Assembly (NCBI RefSeq): GCF_017562075.2
Contig: NC_054083.1
Coordinates: forward strand, 40,407,255-40,471,254
DNA: 64,000 bases
DNA from: Anopheles merus
Lineage: Eukaryota; Arthropoda; Insecta; Diptera; Culicidae
Reading direction: 5' to 3'
The notes under the pieces are model-generated. The model was given only the letters and a program-made list of their open reading frames with translations, was not told the DNA's origin and did not search any database. Position numbers and translations under genes: made by a program. Positions 26,601-37,877 of this stretch are shown in pieces (the first letter of the stretch is position 1; each line of letters starts with the position of its first letter).

Positions 26601-28190
26601 TTGAGCAATTAGAAGGTAGCCTTGAGCTGTAAGCTGCACAAAGTATAAGGGCACTCGCACCAAATGGCCCCATTATGGTGGTGGGAATATGCGATTATAA
26701 TGATGATGACTTCCTGAGAACGTTATCCGGATCATATGTGCGGTGATTGTGGAGTTTAGTTTTCTTTGCCAATCTAAACCTCACACGGGTGTGACTTTCA
26801 AATTGGTGTCCGGTGAAGATAATTATGTGTTTTTTTGCCTCTTAAAACGGTTCTCAAAACCTCAAATCTAGCCAAAGCCTCAAACGAGACAAAGGGCTTT
26901 GATTGCGACTTATTTTACCCGGTATAATACAAACGAAATCGTCCATTCGTGTGCCGTTCCGCACGGGACGACCAGAAACATACAGGAGGTGTATCTGTTT
27001 GCTGTCATAATATTTCATTCGACTGACGATCATTTTTCATTCGACGTCGTGTGGTTTGGCAAAGAAATAGCTGCCAGGAGGCATATCTATAGTACACCGG
27101 TTGTCTTCGTCAAGCCAAACGCAGGCCGTGGCGTTCAGCTGCTCATTGTAACTAGTCGCTTGATTAATGGTGTCGAGATGGGTGGGAAAGTGGTCCGTTT
27201 TTTCATACTGTTTTGTTGTGTTTGTTTCTCATGTGGATTTTTGTTGTTGTGAGGACATATAAAATCATAAGAAAGGGCAATACCATTTTGAAGATCTCTT
27301 CATCTGGTTTTTCTTAATAAGGGCTGTTGCTGTGTAAGATGAGTGGATTCGTTTCCCGTTTTCAAAGGTTATTCAGTTTGTTTGGATATTTCGATAAATT
27401 TTCTCTATTTCATCTCAGAATTGAATGCTATCAGTGCCAACGTCAATGCTTGCAGGATGTATTTTTAAACTGCAATTCGAAGCTGCGGAATGCTTCCGGC
27501 TGGAAATGAAATGAATTTAACGAACAAAGACGTATACATTGATATTGCCATCGCTTTTATTCTGGTTTGTTTCCACCGTGACTGCCCTAAAGGTGTTGTT
27601 TATTTAAGCCACTTGAACGTATCGTGTAACGCTTTGTTTGTAGAGCGAAAATCGAGTGAGGCCAGCGAACAGAAAACAATAGCACAATAACTTCCAATGG
27701 CAGATTGTTCGTGTAAAACAATACCATTAATAATTCCATTCTTAAAATACCTGATGGCAATTTGAGTGTGGGCTTTGTTTAAAGGTTCGTAATGTTTGAT
27801 GGAGTACTGGCTCTTGTTGGTTCCAGGCTATTTTATCAATAATACTTTTTCCATGTTATATGTTTATTTTTGGTACAGTAAATATTATACTAAGATCCGA
27901 CAAACATCACTGTTCAACCTTGAAACAAACTTGAAATGATTCCAATAATGAATGGCACGACTATACATACACATTAATAACCCACGCCAAGACAACAAAC
28001 GCTGCCCATGCTTTAAACAATCCATTACACTCCGATTAAGAAATCAAACATTTGACTAATGCATTGTACCGGTTTTGATGCGCCGCGAACCATTGCTCGT
28101 GAAAAACGTTAACCAATTTCGGCTACAAATGGACCGAAAGCGATAGCGCCAAAAAGCTTACCAGTTTGCCGAAAAGTACACCGCTTCGCA

Positions 28191-28210
28191 CCCACGGCTC
28201 CGGCCGTGGG
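28191..28210. other. Perfect 8-bp GC-rich hairpin
   Basis: CCCACGGC-TCCG-GCCGTGGG. The symmetry is visible; a function cannot be assigned. It resembles a bacterial terminator in shape only and lacks the following T run. Confidence 0.7.
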
Positions 28211-29564
28211 AGTAGTAGCGGTAGTAATCCACATTTTTCATTAATTTTCCGTTGATTGATGATGTGCGGGTGCCGACGACGAACGGGCCGCGAAACGGTC
28301 CGGCGCGCCAATGGTACATTTTTCATCGTTTCATAATCATTATATTTAGAACCTAATCTGCTGTCAGTGGCAGTGTCACTGGTGTGACCGGAGTTTCTGG
28401 GTGGTTCGTTTCGCGATCGATTTAATTTTCTCTTTCTCTCTTTCTCTCTCTCGAAAACAACATAATAAAAAGGAAGCCTAAAGCAGACCGACAGCGAGTA
28501 CGCCTCGGACGGGCAGTTGCAATGCCAGAGGCTTTGGCTAGTGTTGAGCGATTAATCACTATTTTACAGTTAGATTGATCTCGTCAACTCGTTTCGTTGC
28601 GCGGAAAACGTGAACACCGTAATACGTTACTTGTTTGTGGTAACGATTTTCCCGTACGAGCTAAAACAACGGTTTGATCGCATTGCATCAATAGTACGCT
28701 ACATTTGTTTTGCCTACCTTCAGGCGGCGGCGCCTATCCAGAGGGCGCTGTCGCTGTTTTTTGCCTCTCCATTTGATGTGCAGTGGATGCGATTGAGGTT
28801 GACACCGCCGGAGCTTTGCTGACTGGCGCATTAGTTGTTTATTATTTCGTGAGTACCTTTGGCGTGCTACGGGGTGTCACTCGGATGACAGCCACCGCGT
28901 GATATGGATACCGTGTAACTACCACCCCCCACTCCTCCTCCTCCATCTCTCTTACCTTCCAACGACAACGAAAGGTACGTACGATCTGCCAGTAAAAATT
29001 GGAATGTTATGTCGTGTGCACCGTACTGTGATGGCATCATTCCGGATGGGGTTGGAGATCAACAGATTTTGTGCTTTGCATGCAAAACTAACTATGACGG
29101 GCTGGTGCAGTGTGCATCACAACACACAGATATGGATAAGAATGAACCATGTGTGGCGTGACGCTTGCATGGTTGGATTTCCTGCTGCAAAACTCGTCTG
29201 TCACAATAGAAATAAGGGGATGGCGGCAAAAAGAAAACAACCCAAATGGCGACATGGTACCAGACAGTATTGCCAAGAGTGACAGTCGGCGCAGATTTCG
29301 ATTCGGCTGGTTACGATGAATTAGTTCTATCGTACTATTTTTGTTTCCCACTAAAATGTGTAAATCATCTTGCTTTGTCAGCAGTGCTTTGAATATCCGG
29401 GGCTAGGTGTTTGCACAGAATCACATACTTTATCACGTATCATGTGCAAAATCCTGCCCAGAACAAATTCAGTGTACGTAGAGAGGATGCTAGTTATATT
29501 TAATCAAATCCATCTTAAAATCCGAAATGCATTCAGGAACTTCAGGATTTACATACAGAACGGG

Positions 29565-29657
29565 GAGTTGTGCATCCCGGGCGCAAATTATTATGCGCCA
29601 ACCGGGTGAGGATGACGCATGCACGCGGGCACGTTTTAATTATGGGATGCACAACTC
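29565..29657. other. Nested inverted repeats (cruciform-capable)
   Basis: GAGTTGTGCATCCC at 29565-29578 is perfectly repeated in inverse orientation at 29644-29657. Inside it is a second hairpin, GGCGCA-AATTATTA-TGCGCC (29580-29599). Two nested dyads within 93 bp are unlikely to be trivial, but no known element is recognised. Confidence 0.6.
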
Positions 29658-32261
29658 GGAAAATAATTGCCGATTGCATCGATAATGCAACGCGGTGAAA
29701 TTTAATCAATCGAATGTAAACTCGCCGTGCATGCACCACTCGGCGTGTATGGTGGCGCACCAGCCCGGCGGTTTGCGATGCGCTGATTATTGAAATTGAA
29801 ATTTATGTTCAACTTATGAAATTGACAGCGGGGTTTTGTGCTGTTGTGGAAAAATATAGAGATAGATCTCACGCAGGTAAATACTGTATCGATGCAGATA
29901 ACGGACATAAAAATGCAGTACTGTTTTTGCAGATGCAACATTGTAGCCAGTTGTGAATTGATTGCAATTTAAATGCGTTCCGAGATGCGTTCCCCAAAAA
30001 TGCGCTCCTCAAACATTCACAATCTGTGTTTAGCCATTCGCGCTATTGGTACTTTGTTGCTATTATAAGCTTTATGAATTCTCCTCGAAAGGCTTGCATA
30101 GCTCAACTGCTTTCAAATCCCTGATAGCAACAACGAGTGGCACTGGCTGAAAGACGGTATCAAATCCTGCAACCTGCTCCGGACTTTGCTATACGATGAG
30201 CGAACTTCATTGTAGCCCATTGCTCAGCGAGCAATGCAACAAGAAAGGGCTCAATTATTTCAGTCCAATTGCTGCCGGTATGCAGAAATGTTCTCGGGCA
30301 ACGACCAACTGTGTGGAATGTAGCACAGTGCTGGGTACTACTGCGGGTAATGCTGATACCTTTTCGTTAACGGAGTGCTTCCGTTCGTTGTTTCAATCAG
30401 CACTGCAACGTGTTTGAACAGGTAGCTTAAGTAGAGGGGAAAAATAAATAGAATAAGTTATCCGAAATTGTGCATACACCCTTCAGTGAAGCGCAGTGCT
30501 GGGAAGAAGCGGAGAAAGCTGAATTCAGAGACGAGTATGCGTCTACCAACGTGAATTATCTTATACTAAAATAGCTCCAGCAGCAGCCGTTCCAGCTAAC
30601 GTAATCCGCAGCCGCGCAGTTCCGCATCAGCGGCTTCCGACGGCAAATTCGACCAATTTCCTGTCGGCGCCGAGAAAGTAGGCAAGGCTCATGGAATGTG
30701 ATTCCAACGCCGACGTGAAGCAGCGCGCAGTCGAGCGGCACGCGGAAATTCGCGTGGAGTGGATTGGATTCTAAGCAGGACAAATTGGCGCTTTTGGCAC
30801 GCGGTACACGGTTGCATCGCCACGGATCCCGGATAAAATCCGGCTTGCCCAAGCCAAGCGGTTCACGAACGGGTGGGCGGTCGGATCTCGACCGTGAAAA
30901 TGTCCCGAGCAGTTGCGAGTTGGTGTGAGTGAGAGCTGTGTGAGCACGTGAGAGGGCTCCCATCCCATTCCTTAGGCCATCGTCATCGTCAAAGACAAAC
31001 TTTTCCAATTCTTCAAAATGGTGCGTTCCCCTTCTTCACCTTGGTCCCCGGTTGCTATCATAACCGTCCGTTCCATCCGCGTGGTGTTAGGGTGTAGAAA
31101 ATGATGACAAATCGATCGGGAGATTACGGGCTGGGCTTTACCGATGAGGGGAAAATGCGTTGGCAGAAGTGGTTGATGGGTGGCATTGCTTCTGGCAACG
31201 AAAAACGCTTACCTCAAAAATCATCCTCACGGCCCGTGCGCCTTTCCTCTTCCGTACCTGACAAAGCTTGGCGTAAGCTTTTTTGGATAACTTCGAACCG
31301 AGACGCATTTCTGTAGCACTTGAACGGTCGCCGCCTGAAGTGTGTGGGTCAAGAGCAGGCTGTCGAGCTCCAGCGTTCCAGTGATTGGAGCATTTAGCGA
31401 GAAGCTTTTCAACGATGCTTCCCACCGCTGCACCTACACCTGCTTTTGTCACGTGGCTGGGGAGCGATATACTTCTGCAAAGGCTCACCAACTTCCCGAC
31501 AGTCGTATGACGTCGTAGGATGCTTGTGGGTATGGCTACAGAGTTCTCTCGACCGTTTGAAGCATGGTAAATTTATTTCTTGCTGCACCGACCCCACCCG
31601 TTCGGCGCTGCTCGTTCGTTCCTGCATACAAACCAAGATACTTAGAGCAACTTTTCAGCTAAGCGACTTTACATTTATTTGTTTCATTTCGGCAACGCAC
31701 TTGAGCTTAAGCGTCGCTATGGTGACAGAGCCTTATCGGCACTCTGTCCTGATGGGGAAGCTTTGAAGCGTTTGTGCCGGTGTGCGTGGCCTGCCGTTTT
31801 GCAAAACAGCAAGGTGTGAACCGTTTGGAGTGAACGGTGCCAGGAGGTGAGCACTTTGCAAAACCACTTCTCTGACCGCTGAATGATTGGTGCTGAGCTG
31901 CCGGTCACAAGCACACCGGCACCCAAGTGGTGTCGGGAGCGTACGGTGTCAGTCGAGTGACACTGGAGAGACTATCTTAATAGTTTTGCAGATAAAGATT
32001 CTCAAGTGGGATGTGCACCCCGGGGCGACCATGCTGTCAGTGTGCACAGGTTGGTTAGTTTTCAATCTACTTCGAGGTGAGTCGTTTCTTGTCCGGTATG
32101 TGTGTGTAAAGTTTTTTGTTAATACAGTGTAAAGTTGTTTGTTGTTTGAATCGTTGTTACATTGATATAAATAAACATCGGAAAGCTCTCTCCATCAACA
32201 ATTGACAGTTGATTGCTAGATCGACAGTTTTAGTCGACAGAGCATAGGAAAACCATTATAC

Positions 32262-32286
32262 CTTTTTTTGTTTTATTTGTTTGTAG
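32262..32286 (+). promoter_or_regulatory. Candidate 3' splice site ahead of the PHD/ORF1 gene
   Basis: A T-rich pyrimidine tract ends in TTTGTTTGTAG at 32286, 30 bases before the start codon. The reading frame is open from this AG to the ATG (the in-frame TAG at 32284-32286 is the acceptor itself), so a spliced upstream exon could be non-coding or add N-terminal residues. No donor site could be assigned. Confidence 0.35.
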
Positions 32287-32316
32287 CACATTGAACGTGT
32301 CACGTCAGACTGCACA

Positions 32317-33180
32317 ATGGCATCCATTTGCTCGCACTGCGGTTACCCTATCATTGCAGAAACTGTTTATATCACATGTAGTTGCTGTGGCAAATTGTTT
32401 CACATCCAATGCATCCAGCTTCCTGCTACACTCGCCAACGAAGTAAGACGGCGTATCGATTTACATTGGAGTTGCAGTCGATGCACCACTGCCTTAAATA
32501 CGCCTCACAGTATACCGCTTACGGCGGCTTTACGTGCGGTGCAGCCTCAAACAGAAGCATCGCAGCGTATACACTCCTCAGTAAACAACTCTCAGTTGTC
32601 CCAGAAACGGCATACCACCGTCAGCGCGACCAGCGCCACATCCTTCCCTCGCACCATCATCGGTACCAACTTAAACTGCACGGCACTGCCTGTTGCTCAC
32701 AAACCATGCCCACCGGCAACGCGTGCATGGCTTCATCTGTCCGGATTGGATAATAGCGTTACTAGCGAGCACGTTACATCCGCCGTTGCGTCGCTGCTGG
32801 GAAGCGACGATATAATTGTCTTCAGTTTGCTGCGAAAAGGTGACGATGCCGCTACCGTACGTTCGCTCTCGTTTAAAGTAGGCATCCCGGGTACGCTCCG
32901 GGCTAAAGCTTTCCTACCCAACACTTGGCCACTGGGATTGCAAGTGAGAGAGTTTGTGTGCGGCAATGGTTCAAGCACTACGCCGCCACCTTCCAGTGGC
33001 ATGGATGAGCCGTGGCTCAAAAAGCAGTGCCAATCACAACCTGTCGCAGCACGCGCCGTTCGTATGCCGCGTACGGCGAGGCGCAAAGAAGCTCCGCGCG
33101 AGGTAGCTGCTAATCAGCCAACGTTGGAGCAATTCTTTCTTACACAGGCGCGGCACGATGCAGTCAATGATAAGGATTAG
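32317..33180 (+). CDS. PHD-finger / CR1-type ORF1 protein with C-terminal PIP box
   Basis: This intact 287-residue frame is the only convincing gene here. Residues 5-56 form a complete PHD finger, a zinc fold that often reads histone tails: C5-X2-C8-X12-C21-X2-C24-X4-H29-X2-C32-X20-C53-X2-C56, with W51 two residues before C53. Residues 57-135 are a Ser/Thr/Pro-rich linker. Residues 136-213 (RAWLHLSGLDN, SLSFKVGIP, WPLGLQVREF) match the conserved block after the PHD in ORF1 (gag-like, nucleic-acid-binding) proteins of insect CR1-like retrotransposons. Residues 249-261 are basic and may direct nuclear import. Residues 267-274, QPTLEQFF, fit the PCNA-interacting consensus Q-x-x-[ILM]-x-x-[FY]-[FY]. 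The ATG is in good context (CACAATGG). No ORF2 follows; a polyadenylation signal lies at 33320. It could be a domesticated ORF1 or an ORF1-only element. Domain calls are firm for the PHD, good for ORF1 and motif-level for PCNA binding. Confidence 0.85.
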   Translation: MASICSHCGYPIIAETVYITCSCCGKLFHIQCIQLPATLANEVRRRIDLHWSCSRCTTALNTPHSIPLTAALRAVQPQTEASQRIHSSVNNSQLSQKRHTTVSATSATSFPRTIIGTNLNCTALPVAHKPCPPATRAWLHLSGLDNSVTSEHVTSAVASLLGSDDIIVFSLLRKGDDAATVRSLSFKVGIPGTLRAKAFLPNTWPLGLQVREFVCGNGSSTTPPPSSGMDEPWLKKQCQSQPVAARAVRMPRTARRKEAPREVAANQPTLEQFFLTQARHDAVNDKD

Positions 33181-33319
33181 GTAGAGGCTTGGGACTTGAT
33201 TTTGAATTGAGTGGTTTGTTGTTTTCTTAAAAAAAAAAGCGTTGAGATCTTGCAAGAGAAAAGACATATGTTGGATTTGTTTTTACTTCTTAATTAACTT
33301 CCCTGTTTTTTTTTTTCAA

Positions 33320-33325
33320 AATAAA
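33320..33325 (+). promoter_or_regulatory. Polyadenylation signal AATAAA
   Basis: A canonical AATAAA 140 bases after the stop codon of the PHD/ORF1 gene, preceded by a T-rich stretch. It gives a short 3' UTR of ordinary size. Confidence 0.6.
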
Positions 33326-33548
33326 ATGTAATTAACATCGCACTTTATATACTTTAATTTTGAGATGGTGTTTAGTTGATTTTTTTAGTTGATGTATTAT
33401 TTTTGTTGATTTATATTTTATGGTTTATTTAGAACGCTTCTTCAAAATGATTTAATTGAAATTCATGCCAAAGAGTGTAAAAGTATTGGAGTTATAACTA
33501 AAACAATTGACATTGATTAAAATTACTTGGGTCCAGCAGTACAGTCGT

Positions 33549-33735
33549 CAACTTCTGACACGACCTGACAGCACATCCGTCATGACTCCGGTAAGTCCAG
33601 TAAGAGCTCCTTGATTTGTAGGACTGACTTGCGTGCTCTGAGTACACCAATCATTCGCAGAAAGCCTAGCCCATCAGTGGCATAGACCCGTAAGACCAAC
33701 ATCTGTTGGTACGCCACAGAAGAACAAGAAGAAAC
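33549..33735 (+). mobile_element. Degraded tRNA-like SINE, copy 2 of 4
   Basis: The order of recognisable blocks is CCGTCATGA, GTAGGACTGAC, CGCAGAAAGCCTAGCCCAT, GGCATAGACCCGTAAGACCAAC, then an AAGAACAAGAAGAAAC tail. This follows the copy at 54031-54172 (CAGAAAGTCAAGCCCAT, GGTATAGACAGGCCTTGAAAGACAAC, then an A-rich tail). The B-box is mutated beyond recognition, so this copy is older. No clear target duplication. Confidence 0.6.
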
Positions 33736-33945
33736 AGACTTTGATTTCCTACGCAGTACTTTTGCAACTGTATCATAAGCCCGTTTACGGGTTCTAGCCA
33801 GTAAGATAGTTAAAAGTATACCAGAAAGCTAATCCTCTCTGCGTACGATGACAATATAAAATCCAAATTTCCACACAACCTACAAAAATGTGCATACTGC
33901 AGCTCTGTTCGAGCAGGATAAAAGTTTGTGTGTGACCATCGGAAC

Positions 33946-33967
33946 GTGTGTGTGTGTGTGTGTGTGT
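33946..33967. repeat. (GT)11 microsatellite
   Basis: Uninterrupted GT tract. Confidence 0.9.
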
Positions 33968-34364
33968 CGTTATGTCCACGTACAAAGCTTAAACTTCCAG
34001 ACAGATACTGCTGCTGCTGTGTACTTCGACGTTCCTTTTGTCAATGTGACGGCTGTTGCATCGGTTCGCCAGCAGTGGAAAGCTCCTTTCAAAGCATCCC
34101 AGACAATGTCAGCCTGATTTGGCCAACTTGCTCCTTCCCTTTGCTCCAGCACCCCATGCACAACCGCGCGCCCTCCAAAACTCCCAAAACTAGCGCCCGA
34201 AAGCTAAACCGTAAAGCACAATCTTTATTGTGTTACGATGTGATAATCCAGCGTCTTTGCCGGATTTAATGTTCGCACACAACTGTGATGGCATTGGCAG
34301 TGGATGTGCGCTAGCTGGGCAGACACACAGCTCAACTGCCGGCTGTCCATTCATGGTGCTTTGA

Positions 34365-34386
34365 CAGCAGCAGCAGCAGCAGCAGC
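34365..34386. repeat. (CAG)7 microsatellite
   Basis: Seven CAG units; a minus-strand frame reads them as poly-Ala but carries no recognisable domain. Confidence 0.9.
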
Positions 34387-35918
34387 ATCAGTGGCTGGAA
34401 CCCGTGTGCCCGTGTACAGATCGCCGTGATTTATGACGGTGAATAATCTTCGACCGGAGGCGTTCAGCCGGCAAACCGAGTCCGGGCAGAAAAGTGACTT
34501 TCTCTCGATCAACTTTCGACTGGCCGGATGAGCTTTTGCCGGGTGCGTCGTAACATCACCTCCTCCTTCTGGGACAAATCCAATCCCCGGTGTCCATGCG
34601 GAATCGCAGAAGCCGGCAATCCTTTGGACCGGGGCATGCGGCGCGAACACCATCAAGTGCGCTGGGCGGTCGTGTTTGATAGGCCCAACCAGGTCTTTGG
34701 CGTTGGCTTGATGCTGATGCTTAGACTTTGAGGCAATTTTGTTGCTTTGTAGCAAGATAATCTTCATAACGGCTCGGTGAAAAGAATATACGCTGAATTG
34801 TGGGAAAGGCAAGAAGCCTACCGATAGGAGCGTAAAAATCTCGTAGGCGTGTGTGTCTTCTGGTTCGTCGTAGGGTGTGGAGATGACAGTGACACCACAA
34901 ACATACAAGGTTCGGTTAGCTGTCGTGGGTAATATCGATATTTTACGACAAAGAAAATTGACTTTCGTCTAGCAGAGACGTCTGGCAGGATGATATTGAA
35001 AGTTTCTCGTGTTGTGGTTTTCTTTCATTTCAATTTGCTTGAAAACATCACGAAATGCATGCAAATAACTCAAGTAAAAGTGAATGGTTTGAAAATGTCC
35101 TTCCACCTGCGGTATACCAATTATTCAATTCGCTAATGAATCGATCCAACGCTAACGCTTATCAGCCCTTCGTGATAGTTTACCTTTTGTTGGCGTAATT
35201 AATTACCCAATTAGTCAACACGTTTATTGATGTTTTATTAACATCGACACCTAATCAGTACACAAACTCAACACTCATTGTCAATCAAATTGGCTCGGGA
35301 TTGGCCGGAAACCGCCGGAATACTTATTTCGCCTGATGTTATCAATCGAGCGCATTTATTTACAACCAGCCATTTCCCGTCGCTGTGTTCGTTTGAATAG
35401 CGGATGACAAATGCGGCACCATTGTCTTGCCGTAATGTACGACAAATGCGCCCCGCGGGCTGCGAAGAAACGATGCTTTGCACCAAGCAAGCGCTGTTCG
35501 GTTCGGGTTTGAGGTTGGGTGAGATTGTTTGCTTAAGCTACCATTAAGCTATCGACTGGTGCTAGCATGGGGTCCTTTTTCCTTTTTTTCTGCCTGCCTG
35601 CTCTTAAATCTCAAAATCCCAGCTCAACACTTGATGCTACGCGCTGATTTCTTGTTCGCTTCTTTTCGACCGAAAGAGAACCTCCGAAAGCGTCTCGGAG
35701 CATAATTCACGCAGGGATATATGTATTTGAGGCAGCATTCGCAAATGCATTAATCACGTTGATTCATGGCACCGACCGGTGTGATGAATGTGGTCGATGT
35801 AAATACATTAGTTAGAGCTCATTACCTTTACGCACCAGCGCTGGCTGTACGCTGGCGCCGTTGTTAAGCTGCAGAAGGGTGCTTTAAGAAATGTTGACTG
35901 TTTATGCCATGTGGGTGC

Positions 35919-35921
<3 letters not shown>

Positions 35922-35994
<73 letters not shown>
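35922..35994. repeat. (TG)36 microsatellite
   Basis: Seventy-three bases of pure TG, the longest uninterrupted TG tract in the window. Confidence 0.97.
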
Positions 35995-35997
<3 letters not shown>

Positions 35998-36894
35998 AGG
36001 TGTTTGGTATCGATGAGCTATAGCTTAGCTGAGCTCGACGTATGCTTCGCTAATTATGAAGCTCTGCTCCCAGAACCGATGAGCTGCAGGACAATGAACA
36101 CATTATCCGGACGGTTGCAGGCTGCCCCAGGCGTGTCCCCGGCCACCGTGGCACAGGGTGAATTATAAATTAGTGAAAGGATTGACATGAGTTATGAGGT
36201 CGGCGGATTATTACTTCGCTCGGTGCCTGATTAACGAATCCGCGGGACGTAGCACTACCACGGTATCACGAGCTGTGTATCGCTTGGCGATGCGATACGG
36301 GGAAACTGATTTACGGGTTGAATGTGTTTTACAAAACCAGGCTGCCGCAGATGGCGATCGGAGCGGAGTTTTATTCAATTTTTAATTGATCTATTTTTGA
36401 AATTAATTCTTCCTGGTTTTGTACTATTAAAACATTTAATTAAACAATAATTGTTGCCAGAAATTATCATTGCATGTTGATTGTTCTTGAAAAACTGAAA
36501 ATAATACAGCATTTTTGAAGTGCAGAAAATTAGTTTGAATGTAGAGTTTTGTGTAAATTTTCATATTAAAGAAGATGTATATTTTATTAATTTTTGCTTC
36601 ATCTTTGTGATCTATTGTATTTTCTCCTGCTCTTTTTCAAAAGTGCCACAATGGAAAAATGTACAGAAAATGGCTTTTGACAATCCATTTTTTTTTTGTT
36701 CATGGTTATGCAATTTAAACTGCTTTCTCATTCTTCTCGCCTTTATTTTTGGTGTTGAATGAGTTTTCAAATCGATTTCACAAATCATAAAACATACCTC
36801 AATTGATGTTTCATAAAAGCTCTTCATTTTACTTTATTATGTTAATAAAACAAGCCAGTTAAGGGCGCAGATAGGCTTTCTGTTTATTAACATT

Positions 36895-36913
36895 TGTGTG
36901 TGTGTGTGTGTGT
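36895..36913. repeat. (TG)n microsatellite
   Basis: About nine TG units. Confidence 0.85.
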
Positions 36914-37855
36914 AAAAAGTCATCTCATACAAGTGGTTACATCGTCGGGGAAGCATCTTGATTTGAATACAACATCACTCTACCCCTTTTGCTATAAAGA
37001 AGCTCATTTTATTTTTTTTTTACAGCAAAGCTGATAAGCTTGCGCCATTTGGAGTTTATGGTGGCGTTTAGAAAATGTGGAATCAAATATATCTTATCAT
37101 AGCCTCAACCATCACCAGTGGCTGTCCTCATATTCGCGCTGCTGCGTTGATGATGGTTGACCGCATGTTTCACGGACATTTGGTATTCTTATGAGCGTTT
37201 GGGAGGGAGGAAAACGACTACATGGAGCTATTTTTCCATCATAGCCCGACTCTACGATCCTTAGAATGTGGTCCACAAGCAATCAGCTGTGAGTGGGGCG
37301 GAAACCGTCATAGCGTCAGGTTGTCCGGATTGTCGATATGGGAAAGCATATGCACGATCCCGGAACCAGATGGGATGTTTTATCGTTGAGAAGAAACGTG
37401 ATACTTTATTGGTCGTTTGGAAGCTGAAAAAGAGCGTGCTTTCCTAGAAGAATATGATGCGTAAAAGTTGTCAAAAATATGGTCCAGTTAAAAAAGGAGC
37501 TTTGAGTGTGGAATTCGAATCAAGTGAGCTGAATAATTAAAATCGCAAAACAAATGCTTCGATTTGCTAAACATCGCACCAGCGGTCTTCGAAAAGCACC
37601 GCCCGTCGTTCTCATCGACACTGGCTGCCTGCCTGCCTAAACAGTTACCAGATACAAAAGGGGTGAACACCAACCAGCCAAAACAAAAAAGGCCCCATCG
37701 CAAGGGAAAAGGATGCCCGATGAGCCGCGTAACGGTGGGCGAGTTAATTAAAAACGTAAATTGGGTCCCGATAAAGTTGGAGAAAAGATCGACAGCCACC
37801 TCCAAATCCTCCATTCCCACCGCAGGTCCAGCCTCCGGTGCAACTGTTCGACGCG

Positions 37856-37877
37856 GACCAGACCAGACCAGACCAGA
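37856..37877. repeat. (GACCA)4 pentanucleotide repeat
   Basis: Four head-to-tail GACCA units, a rare period in this window. A two-unit version occurs near 61818. Confidence 0.8.

Larger units (their letters stand above)
10868..32169. other. 21-kb stretch without a recognisable gene
   Basis: I found no convincing exon, RNA gene or transposon coding remnant. Contents are scattered microsatellites (listed separately), homopolymer runs, and short palindromes at 18484-18521, 28191-28210 and 29565-29657. The longest frames (173 codons at 20645-21166 and 150 codons at 30556-31008, both minus strand) have no recognisable domain. An exon smaller than about 50 codons of an unfamiliar protein would be missed by this reading. 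Confidence 0.55.

Noticed and set aside
28191..28210. Rho-independent terminator
   Set aside because: The hairpin has no T run and the DNA is eukaryotic.
30556..31008. 150-codon minus-strand frame
   Set aside because: Arg/Ser/Cys-rich from GC-rich DNA, no recognisable motif; kept only as a possible regulatory or leader region.
34351..34908. 185-codon minus-strand frame ending in poly-Ala
   Set aside because: The Ala run is a (CAG)n microsatellite; the rest shows no domain and no splice or start evidence.
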